DNA from: Theocolax elegans
Taxonomy: Eukaryota; Arthropoda; Insecta; Hymenoptera; Cerocephalidae
Assembly (NCBI GenBank): GCA_026168455.1
Contig: CM047425.1
Coordinates: 46,014,362-46,078,361, forward strand
Length of the DNA: 64,000 nt
Direction of reading: 5' to 3'
The notes below the pieces were generated by a model. That model did not search any database. It was not told the DNA's origin and saw only the letters and a list, made by a program, of their open reading frames with translations. Shown here piece after piece: positions 46,002-56,853 of the stretch. The position numbers were made by a program, and so were the translations under genes. Each line of letters begins with the position of its first letter. Position 1 is the stretch's first letter.

Positions 46002-46898
46002 ATGTCGTCTGACGAATCTCCAGACATGTTCGCTAGTCAGGAAGAAATTTCAGATCACCTGCTTCCCAAAGAAATAAGTTGCAATTATTCTTGTGGTAAG
46101 AAATTTGGAGAGTTGAAAAATCATACGTAAATGTAAAATTTAGAAGATTAGTAGTTTTTGATTGAGTGTGTAAAGTGGTGGGTCACGCATTTTTCAAATT
46201 CTTTAAATGCCATTCACTCATAATATATAAAAAAAAATATAACTCGATCTCTTGACTTTAACAATAATCTCACACTTGTTCAAAAATCAACAATTTCGCG
46301 TCCGAGAAAAGCGTCGGTGATACTCGCACAACTCAGGAACCCACATTTGTATCGAAAACTTTTGAAGGATTGATTTGAAATAAAAATTTTTCTCTTACTA
46401 TTTGAATCTTACATTTGCATTGTCCTGAAACTTTGCTTGGTCGATAAGATTGGCAATCGTTTGCAGATTATCACTTTCACAAACGTATCCAAAACTATTA
46501 ATTTTACAATCAAAATTCATAAAAGTATGAAATTTAAATGTATTGAATATAAAAATGTATAACTAAGTTCTTATTTGCATAATTTAGAAAACTTAATTTT
46601 GCAAAATTTTGCCTAAAAATTGATTTGTCCAGCAAATTTATACTCTAAAATTTACGTGACAATTAAATCAACATCAAAAGACGGTAAATTCTCCTTTTCA
46701 GATAACTGTGCGCATTGTGCAGAGATTATCAAGAAATTAAATATTATTTCGGAGCAACAAGCAGTGATTCTTCAAAAAGTTGAGATAATTATGAAATTTT
46801 TTAACTGCGTTGAAAATGCTGTGAAACAAATCGAAAAAGCGTTCCATTATATAATTCACCTGCTAACATCACATTTTGGAATTAATTCTGACGCATAA
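46002..46898 (+). CDS. small two-exon gene inside the hAT, function unknown
   Basis: Exon 1 (46002-46095) starts ATGTCGTCTGACGAATC and ends TGTG before GTAAG. The intron (46096-46701) ends in CTCCTTTTCAG. Exon 2 (46702-46898) ends in TAA. Joined in phase they code for 96 residues. An acidic N-terminus is followed, across the splice, by the Cys cluster CNYSCDNCAHC (C-x3-C-x2-C-x2-C). A coiled-coil-like helix comes next (EIIKKLNIISEQQAVILQKV, then FFNCVENAVKQIEKAF). AATAAA lies at 46928-46933, 30 bp after the stop. The gene model is inferred from splice signals and frame agreement. It may be an accessory gene of the element or captured host sequence. Confidence 0.55.
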
Positions 46899-47502
46899 TT
46901 AGGTGTAATTATAGTGTATCAAAAAATAATAAAATACTTTTGCAAAAGCTGTAACGCTGTATATATTTTTAACTCGTCGTATTAACTACTTTCCGAGAGA
47001 GATCTTTGAACACAAAAATTGTATCTATAATATTGATTTTAAAATCTGAAAAATGTATAGTGATAGCTCAAAGCATAAGGGAAGGCATGTCGTTTTGATC
47101 TTTGAAGAAAAAATAATTTTTTAAATAATAGTTAAGTAAACAATTTTTGAAGGGTAATTATTATTAGTCAGAAAAACTTAAAATTAAAACACGAACATAA
47201 TATTTAAATTATCGATCTAAAGATTGGGAAAATTTGGATACATTCTTTTGTTTATAAAAAAAACTACCTAAAAAAAAATGACCCTTTTCTGAGTTCGACA
47301 TCCTGTTAAGCGGGCGAAAAAGTTGATGTCTGACCTTAGAGAGCAAAGAATACTAGCAAACGCGAATTGAATTACTTTTCACCCTAATCATCTATAAATT
47401 CATATTTTTTTATCTCTACGAAGGGAGTAAAGTTGCATTTTATTCCTTTGATTATTTTATTCCCCGTAGATCCATTTTATTTTCCGTAGACCCACTTTAT
47501 AA

Positions 47503-47885
47503 AAGTCGATTCTCTCTAGCACAATCGAACATATTTGGCTTCTTGAGACTGCGTTCATATTTATTACGCTCGTATGGTTCGATTCCGCTCGCGTTTCGCT
47601 TTTCTACGCGGTAAAGCAAACTGTATACACATTTTTATGCGGCACGTGTATTTAGTCAACAGAAACTTTTTATTTTAATAATTTAAACGTGAATATTACA
47701 AGTAGTTTTGAACTTTTGAAATAAAAAAATTATGCAATACGTATACGTATCAGTTAAAGGACTACTTGAGATAATGATTATTATGTAGTAATTTAAAACT
47801 ACTCATTATTAATTGTTATTAATTATTCGTTATTAAGTTGAAAAAATTTATGATAAAATGAAAACGAAAAAATAATTAGAATATT
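47503..47885 (+). repeat. internal copy of the hAT terminal repeat
   Basis: Starting AAAAGTCGATTCTCTCTAGC, it follows the left TIR from about its 12th to its 440th base in the same orientation, with moderate divergence. The first bases CAGCGTTGGGG are replaced by an unrelated sequence, so this end can no longer be cut. It lies just upstream of the transposase cluster and marks the probable original left end of a 5.2-kb hAT. Confidence 0.8.
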
Positions 47886-48160
47886 ACCATTCCAACATAG
47901 GTTCCATGGATTTCCTCATATATTTACGATACATAAATAAATATGTTATCAATACTGAAATTGAATGTATATATGTAAATAGATTATTATTGCATTTAGT
48001 GTACAACCGTTCAAAATTAAAAAAAATGAATACTTTTCCCTTATATTCAAATATTTCCTTCCAAATACTTTTCCTTATCCTTTCCAATATGTCCTTCTAG
48101 ATTCTACAACTTCTGGAAAGAATCAATTATCATCCTGCATCTCCTAATTAAGATCTCTGC

Positions 48161-48532
48161 ATGAGTGCGAGATATTTAAAAAGGTGGGAAACGATACCCC
48201 TTCTCTCACCGTGGTTGATTCAAGGTGGTAGTGAGTATGAAGCTTTTTGTACCGCATGTGAGTGTCCTTGCGAAACAAAATTATCAACATTGAAGAGACA
48301 TGCAACATGTAAGCGACATACTGATAATATGAAGGTTGAAATACAAAGCAATGCAAGCAAATTACATATTAATCAAAATAATGATTTGCAAGAAGAAAAT
48401 ATTGTGAAGCAACAAAATAAAAGTATCGAAAATGGCACTGAAGATATTAATAATGTCAAGAGAGTAACAGATGCTCAGTTATTGAGAACAATGAAGAAGC
48501 AGGACACATTAAAGAAGATAAAATTACAATGA
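48161..48532 (+). CDS. BED-like zinc-finger ORF upstream of transposase
   Basis: A 123-codon frame. Residues about 20-60 (WETIPLLSPWLIQGG, then FCTACECPCETKLSTLKRHATCKRH) form a C2H2/BED-like finger with C-x2-C and H-x4-H spacing. The remainder is polar and probably disordered. Its stop overlaps the start of the transposase as ATGA (48529-48532). A BED finger normally sits at the N-terminus of a hAT transposase, and the next ORF has its own finger. This may therefore be a separate DNA-binding protein or a finger duplication separated by a frame change. Confidence 0.6.
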   Translation: MSARYLKRWETIPLLSPWLIQGGSEYEAFCTACECPCETKLSTLKRHATCKRHTDNMKVEIQSNASKLHINQNNDLQEENIVKQQNKSIENGTEDINNVKRVTDAQLLRTMKKQDTLKKIKLQ

Positions 48533-49692
48533 ACACTGTTACACAACAAACTAACATTGACAAAAATTTTAAAACTGAAGATGAAGGATCAGTACCTAGT
48601 CAAGAATGCAGAAAATACGAATGCATTCGACCGTTGGTCAATGATCCAAAAACAGTTTTATGCACCATTTGTGAGAAAACAATGAAAGCGAAAAGTAGTG
48701 TTATTGCGAAACATGTAAATTCTAAAAGGCATAAAGACAATGCGTATGAAGTTATCGAGCCTACTGATGAAGAAAAAGAAAATGCTTTAGCACAAATTAC
48801 TTTAGCTGGAATGATACTGGATAAAAATTTATCTTATCTTTTTTCGGAAACTTTAATCCCAGTTATGAAAAAAGTTTGCAAAGATTCTGTAATTGCAAAA
48901 CAAATATCAATGGATAGAAAAAAGACTAAGGATATAATATCCAGTGTTATCGCACCTGCTCAACAACAAAGGTTAGCGACATTCTTAAAAAAAACTAAAT
49001 TTACAATTATGATAGATGAAGCAACTGACATAACCGAAGATCACAGTATGTGTATTGTTGTCCGTTATTTTGATGAGGAAAGACAACAAGTTTGCGAGTC
49101 TTTGTGGGATTTGGTAGATGTGCTTCAAGGAGACGAAAATACATCTGCTAATGCAGATACTATAGTTAGTTACATAAAATCATCATTTGAACAATGGGCC
49201 ATACCACTAAATAATATTATCGGTTTCTGTTCAGATACGTGCAACGTTATGATGGGTATTAACAATTCAGTGGCAACAAAACTACAGGAAATCTTGCCAG
49301 ATATTCTAATTATAAAATGTGAGTGCCACATTGAACATTTATGTGCACAGTATGCTACTAAGCATTTACCGTGCACAAACTTTGCTTCAACTATTTACAA
49401 TTACGTGTCAAACAGTGCAAAGCGGAAGCGTAATTGGAAAGTTCTTCAAAAAAAATTGAAATTGAAAAAACAATTGGCGATTTTAAAGCCTTGTACCACT
49501 CGTTGGTTATCGTATTATTTTAGCATTTTACGACTGCTTCGAAGATGGACTGTCCTTCAAGTATTCTTTAAGTATGAAAGTGAAGAATGTGCATCACGCA
49601 AATGTAGTCAAGTTGAATCGGATAAATCTCCGGAACAAATTTTAAATAAATTGGAAGATTCAACAACATTAGCTTACATTACAAAATATTAA
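48529..49692 (+). pseudogene. hAT transposase, N-terminal and catalytic part
   Basis: The frame has a BED-like finger at residues about 40-75 (VLCTICEKTMKAKSSVIAKH, then VNSKRHKDN). The hAT catalytic region follows: FTIMIDEATDITEDH with the first Asp, ILIIKCECHIEHLCAQY with the conserved C-x2-H, and LKPCTTRWLSYYFSILRLL with the conserved RW. A second acidic position lies in IIGFCSDTCNVMM. The frame stops at 49692, but homology continues in the +1 frame at 49691 (KPIVPESNGLMVELYTD), so one frameshift separates the halves. Confidence 0.85.
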
Positions 49693-51847
49693 GCCCATCG
49701 TTCCTGAAAGTAATGGCTTAATGGTCGAATTATACACTGATCTATTAAATATGTATATGGACAGTGATTACATCAACAGCACACCGTTGATTGATATTGA
49801 TCCCCTTGATGAAGATAAATTTAAAGGAATCTATGCAATTAATTTTGGTGCAAGAACAGAAAAACTTTTGAATCAATGTCAGTCATAGGATTATGAAATA
49901 AAGGAAGAATTTCGTAAAAATTGTCAACAATTTTTAATTGAATCTTGCCTACAATTAAAACAAAGATGTAATTTTGCCGATGGGTCTGAATATTTTAGAT
50001 ATTTTAATAAAAAAAATGCATTAAGTGCAATGTTTCATTCCACACACAATGCCTTAAATGATGTTTTTGTAGCATACCCTTCGATAGTTCAGCAGGACCA
50101 ATTAGCAAAAGATAAAATCAATCAAGAATGGAATGATTTATTAAATTACAAATTTTCTGATGATATTTTAAAAGAAAAAAATACAGATATTTTTTGGGCA
50201 AAAATAAGAACAATTAAAGAAAATGACAAATTGCTATTTGAAAATATTGCCACTTTTGTATTGCACATACTTTGCATTCCAAATTCCAATGCATCACCCG
50301 AAAGAGTTTGGAGTAAGTATAATATGCAAAAAAATAAATATAGAAATCCCTTAAATTTTAAATCGATGAGAGATATTTTACTAGCTGCGCAGTACATCAA
50401 AGATCAAGGAGGAGTATTGCATTTTAAACCTACCCAAAATATGATACAACAGTTTTGTAAATCTTTTAGTAAGCGCAGTACAAAAATAGTAAATGGAACA
50501 AAAACTGATAGTATCAAATTTGGAAATGTCGATATTACCGAAGAAATGCTAGAAAATTGTCGTCAAGAAGAAGAACTATATGAAAAACCATTCTCACAAA
50601 CGACAAATGATAATTTAGTTGAAATGGTGAAAAATATTCACAAAATGAACGAAAATGACGCAAACTTGCCTGCATTAAAAAGAATTAAACTTAACGACGA
50701 TCATACTGTTGTAATAAATGATGTAGACGATAGTAATGTTAATAAATTGAATTTTGAAATTGGAAACATTGAAAACAAATTTGATGATATTATTACAACA
50801 GATAAAAAGGTTTCTACTTACAATATTTGTGAGACATTTATTTCAGTAAATAATATTCATAAAAATATTGGTATTAATGATAAAATAATGCAAGTCGTTC
50901 CCACTCTCAATATATTTGAACACAATGGGTTAGTAATGGATGTTCAAAATTATAACACGAGTTGTCAGATAGCTCTTGGCAAGTACAAAAGTAAAGATGA
51001 TCATCCAATTAGAGATCAACGCGAATTTGATAGTATTAAAAACCAATTTCGACTATATCCAAAAAATCATTCTTTTAACCTTTACTCCACTCAGTATAAA
51101 ACCCTTTTTGGTAAGAATGTGTCCGGTTACATTGATGGTGACGTTATAGATGCTTATTGCGCAGTAAAAGAGCATGAGTGGTTAAATACTGCCAGTGTTC
51201 CCACTCAATTGACAAGTCATCTTTTGGTAACAATGGAAAAAAATATACCACCAAATGATTGGAGTATGTTTCATATTAAAAGTAAAATTACAGGTAAAAT
51301 TTTGATGCCATATGTAGATAAAGCACATTGGTGTTTATTTGTACTAAACATAGACAAGAAAGAAATGTGGCACCTTGATCCACTGCACAATGAAAATGAT
51401 GGTTTCCGTGAAAAATCAAGGAAATGTTTCCAGAATTTTAAACTATTTCTAGAAGCTTCACTACATATTCAAAAAACTACTTTGAATACTATTCACTGGA
51501 GAAGTAGAAGATGTTTAAAACAGAGAAAATTACAAACAGATAGTTTTAATTGTGGTGTTTATGTCATGCATTACATGGATTGCATTGGTCAAAATGTTCA
51601 ATTTGATAGTAATTTTGATCCACAAAAATACAGATTGGATGTTGCGAAATTATTGTTACAGAAGTCAGAAAACATGAAAGACACGTGTATATATTGTTTT
51701 CAGGCTAGCAGAAAAGATATTGTAATAAAATGTAAAGCATGTAAGAGATTTGCACACAATAATTGCTTACGCTTGGTTGAAGATACCTTTACAAAATCTG
51801 ATATGTGCACACTATGCTATTACAATTTTACAAGAAAATTAACATAA
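49691..51847 (+). pseudogene. hAT C-terminal domain fused to Ulp1 protease and PHD-like finger
   Basis: The frame is open from 49691 except for one TAG at 49886-49888. It encodes first the hAT C-terminal dimerisation domain (CIPNSNASPERVWSKYNMQK, about 50270-50400) with its final catalytic-region acidic residue. A polar linker of about 270 residues follows. Next is a C48-type (Ulp1/SENP) cysteine protease. Numbered from the ATG at 50030, the residues are His433 (KAHWCLFVL), Asp450 (WHLDPL), Gln502 and Cys508 (DSFNCGVYVMHY), all present. The last 50 residues are a zinc finger (CIYCFQASRKDIVIKCKACK, then HNNCL and MCTLC) of PHD type. A poly(A) signal follows at about 51881. Ulp1-type enzymes cleave SUMO or related ubiquitin-like proteins. 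Confidence 0.85.
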
Positions 51848-51880
51848 TTTGTTAAAGCGAAATGTTCTTAATTTATTTTA

Positions 51881-51886
51881 AATAAA
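51881..51886 (+). terminator. poly(A) signal of the transposase transcript
   Basis: AATAAA, 34 bp after the transposase stop and 15 bp before the right TIR. Confidence 0.55.
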
Positions 51887-51900
51887 GTTGTTTATTACCT

Positions 51901-52706
51901 GAATAACTAAAAATTGTGATTTTGGATTAGTAGTTAATAATTATTGTCCAAGTAATAGATTGACTGAACTTTTAAATTAAAAAAAATATGTATCATCAAT
52001 TCAGTTTTAAATAGAATAATTACCTTTGAGCTAAAAGAAATATAAATTATCCCTTTTCGGACTAAAAATTACCAACTAAATATTACTTATTCATTCGAAT
52101 GAAAAAAAATTCTTAAATAGTCCATCCATTAGTCTCAAAATATTATTCAAATGTAAAAAAAAATTGTTTAAGTAGTATATTCATCAGGCTCTTATTTCTA
52201 TATGCTCTTAACAATTGTTACAATTTTTTTCAACTTTCCAATTTAATATTTTAAATACAATATTTATAGGTTAAAAGGTAATATTCTAATTATTCAGTTT
52301 TCATCTCATCATGGGTTTTTCAACTTAATAGACAATTAGTAAAGATTAACTTTGAATTATTAATTAATAATTATCGTTACAAATAGTCTTGAATATATAA
52401 AATAACAAAATTATGTAATATGTATACGTATAAACAATAAATCAGATAATTCATGCCTTATATATAAAAGTATCGCATAATTTTGTTATTTAAAAAGCCC
52501 AAGACTACTTTTATTATTCATGTTCAAATAATTGTAATAGAAACTGAACAAATTTCTGCTGCAGAAACACGTGTATACATTTTACCGCGCAGAAAAGCGA
52601 AACGCGGGTGGAACCGAACCGTACGAGCGCAATAAACATGAATGCAGTCTCAAGAAGCCAAATATGTTCGATTGTGCTAGAGGGGATCGACTTTTCCCCA
52701 ACGCTG
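51901..52706 (-). repeat. hAT long terminal inverted repeat, right
   Basis: Inverted counterpart of 39486-40291 with equal length. The last bases TCGACTTTTCCCCAACGCTG mirror the left terminus exactly. Confidence 0.9.
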
Positions 52707-52714
52707 CCAATCAC
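52707..52714. repeat. hAT target-site duplication, right
   Basis: CCAATCAC, identical to 39478-39485. Confidence 0.9.
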
Positions 52715-53509
52715 GCGTCGCACGATATCGCCGCTGAAATCGACGCAATGGCGGGTGCTCCACCGCCGTGGATGGAGAGCTTCGCGCGCAGATTACAGGC
52801 GAACCTATAGTTAAATATCGATAATCTGCGAAGCGATATAAGATCAGTGGTCGAGAAGGTTGATCGTGTGGAGAGGAAGCTGGACGAAGTGAAGGCGGAT
52901 ATTGTGGCTTTACACGCTCGCGGCGATCAGGTGGAGTCGGCTACGGAGGTGCGCATTGGCAATTTAAGCGAGCGTTATTCCGAGTTAGAGCTGAGAATTA
53001 CTGCCTTGGAGGAAAATGGACCTTCCGGCGGTGGTTTAGATGCGCCATCATGTGCCTTATCTCCCGACACAATTAAAGACACTTGCGAGGTTCTGGCCAC
53101 GGGTTTGCCCTTATCGACGTCCCTTTCAGACATTGGTATTGTTGACAAGGTGCTCGACACGGTCAAACTGCCACTAATGTCAAAACAGGTTGTCGAGATT
53201 AGACCTTGGCTACCGCGACCCAGACCAGCTTCAGAGGGCGAAACATCGGCTCAGCCGCGCAGCCGAGGTTTAGTTTTTCGATTATCGTCAGCTTCGGCTA
53301 GGGATCTGATTATAGACAGAGCACATTTGTTAAAGGGGCAGTCGGCGTCAAAGATCTTTGGGGATAGCGGCAATCACATGTTATTTATTCGGCCGCTATG
53401 GCCCAAGCCTATATTTGACCTTTGGCAGGCAGCAATATCGAAATGTAAAGAGTTAAGCTACGCGAGGCCTGTTGTCTATAACTTAAGTGTATTTGACTTC
53501 GGAGGCTGA
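52715..53509 (+). pseudogene. LINE copy A: ORF1 continuation
   Basis: It continues ORF1 after the hAT insert in the same frame. One TAG at 52808 interrupts it (RRLQANL, stop, LNIDNLRSD), and the frame is then open to 53509. Next come a coiled coil (VVEKVDRVERKLDEVKADIV) and a basic domain ending FIRPLWPKPIFDLWQAA and SYARPVVYNLS. This is the layout finger, Pro-rich, coiled coil and nucleic-acid-binding C-terminus of CR1-group ORF1 proteins. Total ORF1 length is about 385 codons. Confidence 0.8.
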
Positions 53510-53599
53510 CATAAGTAAACTTCCTCCGCTCTCGCCTCATACTAAATGAGACAGGACTGGTCGATACTAAATCATCTAACACATTCTCCATCTTTCAAA

Positions 53600-54850
53600 C
53601 TAATATTAATCGTTTAAAAACTCATTTTTCATCTATCGAAGCAATTGTTTTTCCTGAATCCCACGATGTCATTGCCATCACGGAAACCTTCCTCACCGAA
53701 AGAGATTCTTCAGTTACCTGATTATGCTCTTTATCGGCTGGATCGTGTAGGTAAGAAAGGTGGTGGTGTGGCGGCGTATGCTCGGAATGAGTTTGCTGTA
53801 AGCATCATAGCTCACTCCGATCCTGTCTTCTCTAACGCCCCCGAATTCCTCATTTTGCGTGTAGTAAACAGAACGGTGGCGTTAGCGTTGACAGTGGTGT
53901 ATCGCAGGCCTTCTGCTGCTTACCCTACGGAGTTCTTCGATGCTCTTGCTGACATTCTCCCCAACTACAAACATGTCATTATTACTAGTGATCTCAACAT
54001 TGATATGACATCTTCTAGCACTGCAGCGAACATGTTGAAAGGGAGTTTGACAGCGCTGGGCCTTTTCCTAGTTCCATCAGAACCTACGCACCACGCTGTG
54101 ACATCGGTGGGAACATCTCATACTTGGTTGGATCTTTTCCTGGTTCGTGAACCAGTACCTGATTTTGTTTACAGTAAATCTACTTCTCCCTTTGCGGCGG
54201 GGCATGATGCCATTAGCATCTCCCTTATGATTTACATATCGCGGGATCATGTCAAGAGGTTCTGGGTTAGGGACTTGGAGAAGATCAACCTTCATCATCT
54301 TGCTACCACCTTCACTTCATTTCTGGATCAATCGTCACATAACTCAGTACTTCCATCTTCAACAGTCACAGATTCACTTTCATCTGCCTGGCCTGACCAG
54401 CCTACTGCTTTACGATCACTTTCATCTAATCATTTCGACCTGCTTTCAAACAAAATACAAGCCATGGGTTACTCAAGAAATAAGAACTATTATTAAGGCC
54501 AAGAATGATGCTTTCAAGCAGTTTCGTAACTCTGGCTTGTTTACAGATTACAATGCCTATAAGTTTTTAAGGAACAGGACTAATTATACCATCAACTCTA
54601 GCCAATTCCACTACTTGTAAGTGAAGCTCGACAATGAAAAGGATTCTATTAAGTCCTGGAAACTTCTCAGAAATATGGGTCTGGGCTTAAAGTCTAATCC
54701 TTCGCCACTAAAGCATTTTTCAACTTGTCAACTCAATAGTTACTCTGCATCTGTATCAAATCATTCTCCACCACTCACTATTCATTCATTCGCATCCATC
54801 TTATCTAACCTTTGTCATTTTCCATCGTCTCCCTCCTTCGATTTCCTACC
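53600..54850 (+). pseudogene. LINE copy A: ORF2 endonuclease
   Basis: An apurinic-type endonuclease. Its start (FQTNINRLKTHFSSIEAIVF, HDVIAITETFL with the catalytic Glu) lies before a frameshift near 53700. The frame 53645-54496 then gives GKKGGGVAAYARN, VVYRRPS, VIITSDLNID, SHTWLDLFLV and GHDAISISL. The usual GDFN is TSDLN here. A further shift near 54300 moves to the frame ending at 54620, and the linker to RT follows (54621-55019). Confidence 0.8.
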
Positions 54851-55832
54851 TGTGTCAGCCAAAAAGGTTCAACGGATTATTGTTAGAGTCTCTTCTAAGG
54901 CGTCGGGCATCGACGGCATATCAGTCAATATGTTGAAACTGTTGGAACCGCAAATTATCCTGCCATTAACAGAACTTTTTAACGGGATGCTCTCTGCCGG
55001 ATGGTTCCCCGATTGCTGAAAGAGGGTCGTGCTGTTTCCGTTGGCGAAGTCGAGTAGGTTAGAATCGTGTTCGGACACAAGACCGATTGCTAAGCTCTGC
55101 GAGATTTCAAAGGTGTTGGAGAGATTAGTGCATGATCAGCTGGTTGAGTACCTTGAATCTAATCATTTGTTAATCGACAGGCAAGCGGGCTTCAGAAAGG
55201 GCCATAGTACTCAATCAGCTCTTCTGGGGGTATTGGATGATGTTAGAAGAGCTATTGACTCCAGAATGATTACGATCTTAGTTTTGTTTGATTTCTCCAA
55301 GGCCTTTGATACAGTTCCGCACGATAAACTTATCCGCAAGTTGGGTGATATTGGCTGTACAGACTTGGTACTCAACTGGTTCTACAGATACCTTGTAGGT
55401 CGCACGCAGGCGGTCGTGGACGAGGTTGGCACGTTGTCTGACTGGCTCGAGGTGAATGCTGGTGTGCCTCAGGGCAGTGTTCTGGGTCCGATCTTATTTT
55501 CCATTTTCATCAAAGATTTACCTAAGGTTTTAAAGTACAGCAATTATATGTTATTTGCCGATGATGCCCAGGTCTATCATTCGTTCTTTCTATCTGACTT
55601 CGACGCTGGTGTTCAACGCGTATCTCATGATGCGAATGCGATCGAAAATGGGGCATTGCAAAATGGCCTCTCATTAAATGTTAAAAAGACGAAGGTTATG
55701 ATCCTGGGCAGTCAGGCTTTTATTTCGCGTATCAACCTGAACACTGCCCCGAAGGTTAAACTATGTAATGACTTGTTGGATTATGAGAATGCGGTAAAAT
55801 CACTGGATCACCCATACCCTCGACTGGTCTAA
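54850..55832 (+). pseudogene. LINE copy A: ORF2 reverse transcriptase
   Basis: The RT reads KASGIDGISVNMLKLLEP, a TGA at 55017 in place of Trp (WFPDC, stop, KRVVLFPLAKSS), DTRPIAKLCEISKVLERL, RQAGFRKGHSTQSALL, ILVLFDFSKAFDTVPHDKL, VNAGVPQGSVLGPILFSIF and MLFADDAQVYHSFF. All catalytic motifs are intact. A small deletion near 55805 breaks the frame inside AVKSLG. The clade is CR1/Jockey-like by motif style and by the short tandem 3' tail. Confidence 0.9.
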
Positions 55833-56481
55833 GCAGGTTATGTCAATCTCTAGGCGTGTCCACGGAGTTCTGCATTCGCTACGCTATTACAATAAAGCAT
55901 AATCAGTTAAGCTCCGCAAGAGTCTTGTTGAAACACTTAGTTTTCCCCATTTCGATTATGCGTGTGCGGTATATAATGATGTAGATCAAACTAAAAATCT
56001 AAAACTTCAAAGACTGTTGAACGCTTGCGTTAGATTTATAGGGGGCAACATAGCGAAACGCGAACACGTCACCCCGTTTAGACTCGGTTTAAAATGGCTG
56101 TCGGTCGAGTCCAGACGCTCATACCTCATTGGGTCCCTAGCATTTAACATCATTGTTCCAAATTCACCCTCATATCTAGCAAACCACTTTAACATACTTA
56201 ATAACCCTGGCCAAAATCCCCGCTCTTCCTCTCGTCATCCTCCTAAATCACTCATGTACCTTCCACCACGCACAGAAGCTTTAAATAAATCATTTGTCAT
56301 CACCTTCACCCGCATTTTGAATCAGCTCCCTACCATCAATTTTAACCCATCATGCATAGACAGCTTTAAAAATACATTATATAATCATCTGTTTGGGCTC
56401 GACCAAACAGCCTGGTCCTCGCGGGTCGTGTCTGAGGGCTTGTTAGCGAGGTCCATCCCTCACCTGGATGAAGCAGCTTAG
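55833..56481 (+). pseudogene. LINE copy A: ORF2 C-terminal domain
   Basis: RRVHGVLHSLRYYNK is followed by a stop near 55900. Then come FPHFDYACAVYNDVDQTKNL, RLLNACVRFIGGNIAKREHV and the end FGLDQTAWSSRVVSEG. This domain is shared by copies B, C and D and gives a measure of family divergence. Confidence 0.85.
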
Positions 56482-56837
56482 TTGCGTTTTAACTGTTATT
56501 TATTTAATTGTCTTAGTGCTTAGCATGTTTAGTTTTATAACTTTGTTCAACCAATTATATTGTTTTACTCTTGCGATGATCTCAGAGAGCAGTTAATTTA
56601 TTTACTGTTGTTTAGTTTTAAGTATTTATTTATTTATTCAATTGTACATATATTACTATTCTATTTTGTATTATATTGAGTCACTGCTCGTATATGTATT
56701 ACTTCACAGCCGCAATTTTATTTTATATATGTCATTTTATTTTATATTTTATATATCACTGTAATGTTGTACCAACAGTGCTTACGGGGTATTTACCCCA
56801 CAGAAGCCAAAAATAAAGGATCAATCAATCAATCAAT
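56482..56837 (+). repeat. LINE copy A 3'UTR with stem-loop and (AATC)n tail
   Basis: It contains GGGGTATTTACCCC, a perfect hairpin at about 56788-56801, then AATAAAGGATC and four AATC units. It ends directly in a (TC)n run. The hairpin and tail are conserved in the other copies. Confidence 0.8.
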
Positions 56838-56852
56838 CTCTCTCTCTCTCTC
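56837..56852. repeat. (TC)n between LINE copies A and B
   Basis: A short TC run forms the 3' junction of copy A and the 5' junction of truncated copy B. Confidence 0.9.
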
Positions 56853-56853
56853 T

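Larger units (their letters stand above)
39486..52706 (+). mobile_element. 13.2-kb hAT element with 806-bp TIRs and Ulp1 transposase
   Basis: Both ends read CAGCGTTGGGGAAAAGTCGA inward and are flanked by CCAATCAC. The transposase gene cluster occupies 48161-51847 on the plus strand. The left 8 kb hold a partial internal copy of the terminal repeat (41044-41350), a minisatellite, a 330-bp palindrome and a small spliced gene. A further terminal-repeat copy at 47503-47885 lies just before the transposase cluster. hAT elements are usually 2.5-5 kb with TIRs of 10-30 bp, so size and TIR length are both unusual. The TIRs are nearly identical while the transposase has one frameshift and one stop, suggesting a fairly recent insertion that is now defective or was mobilised in trans. 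Confidence 0.9.
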
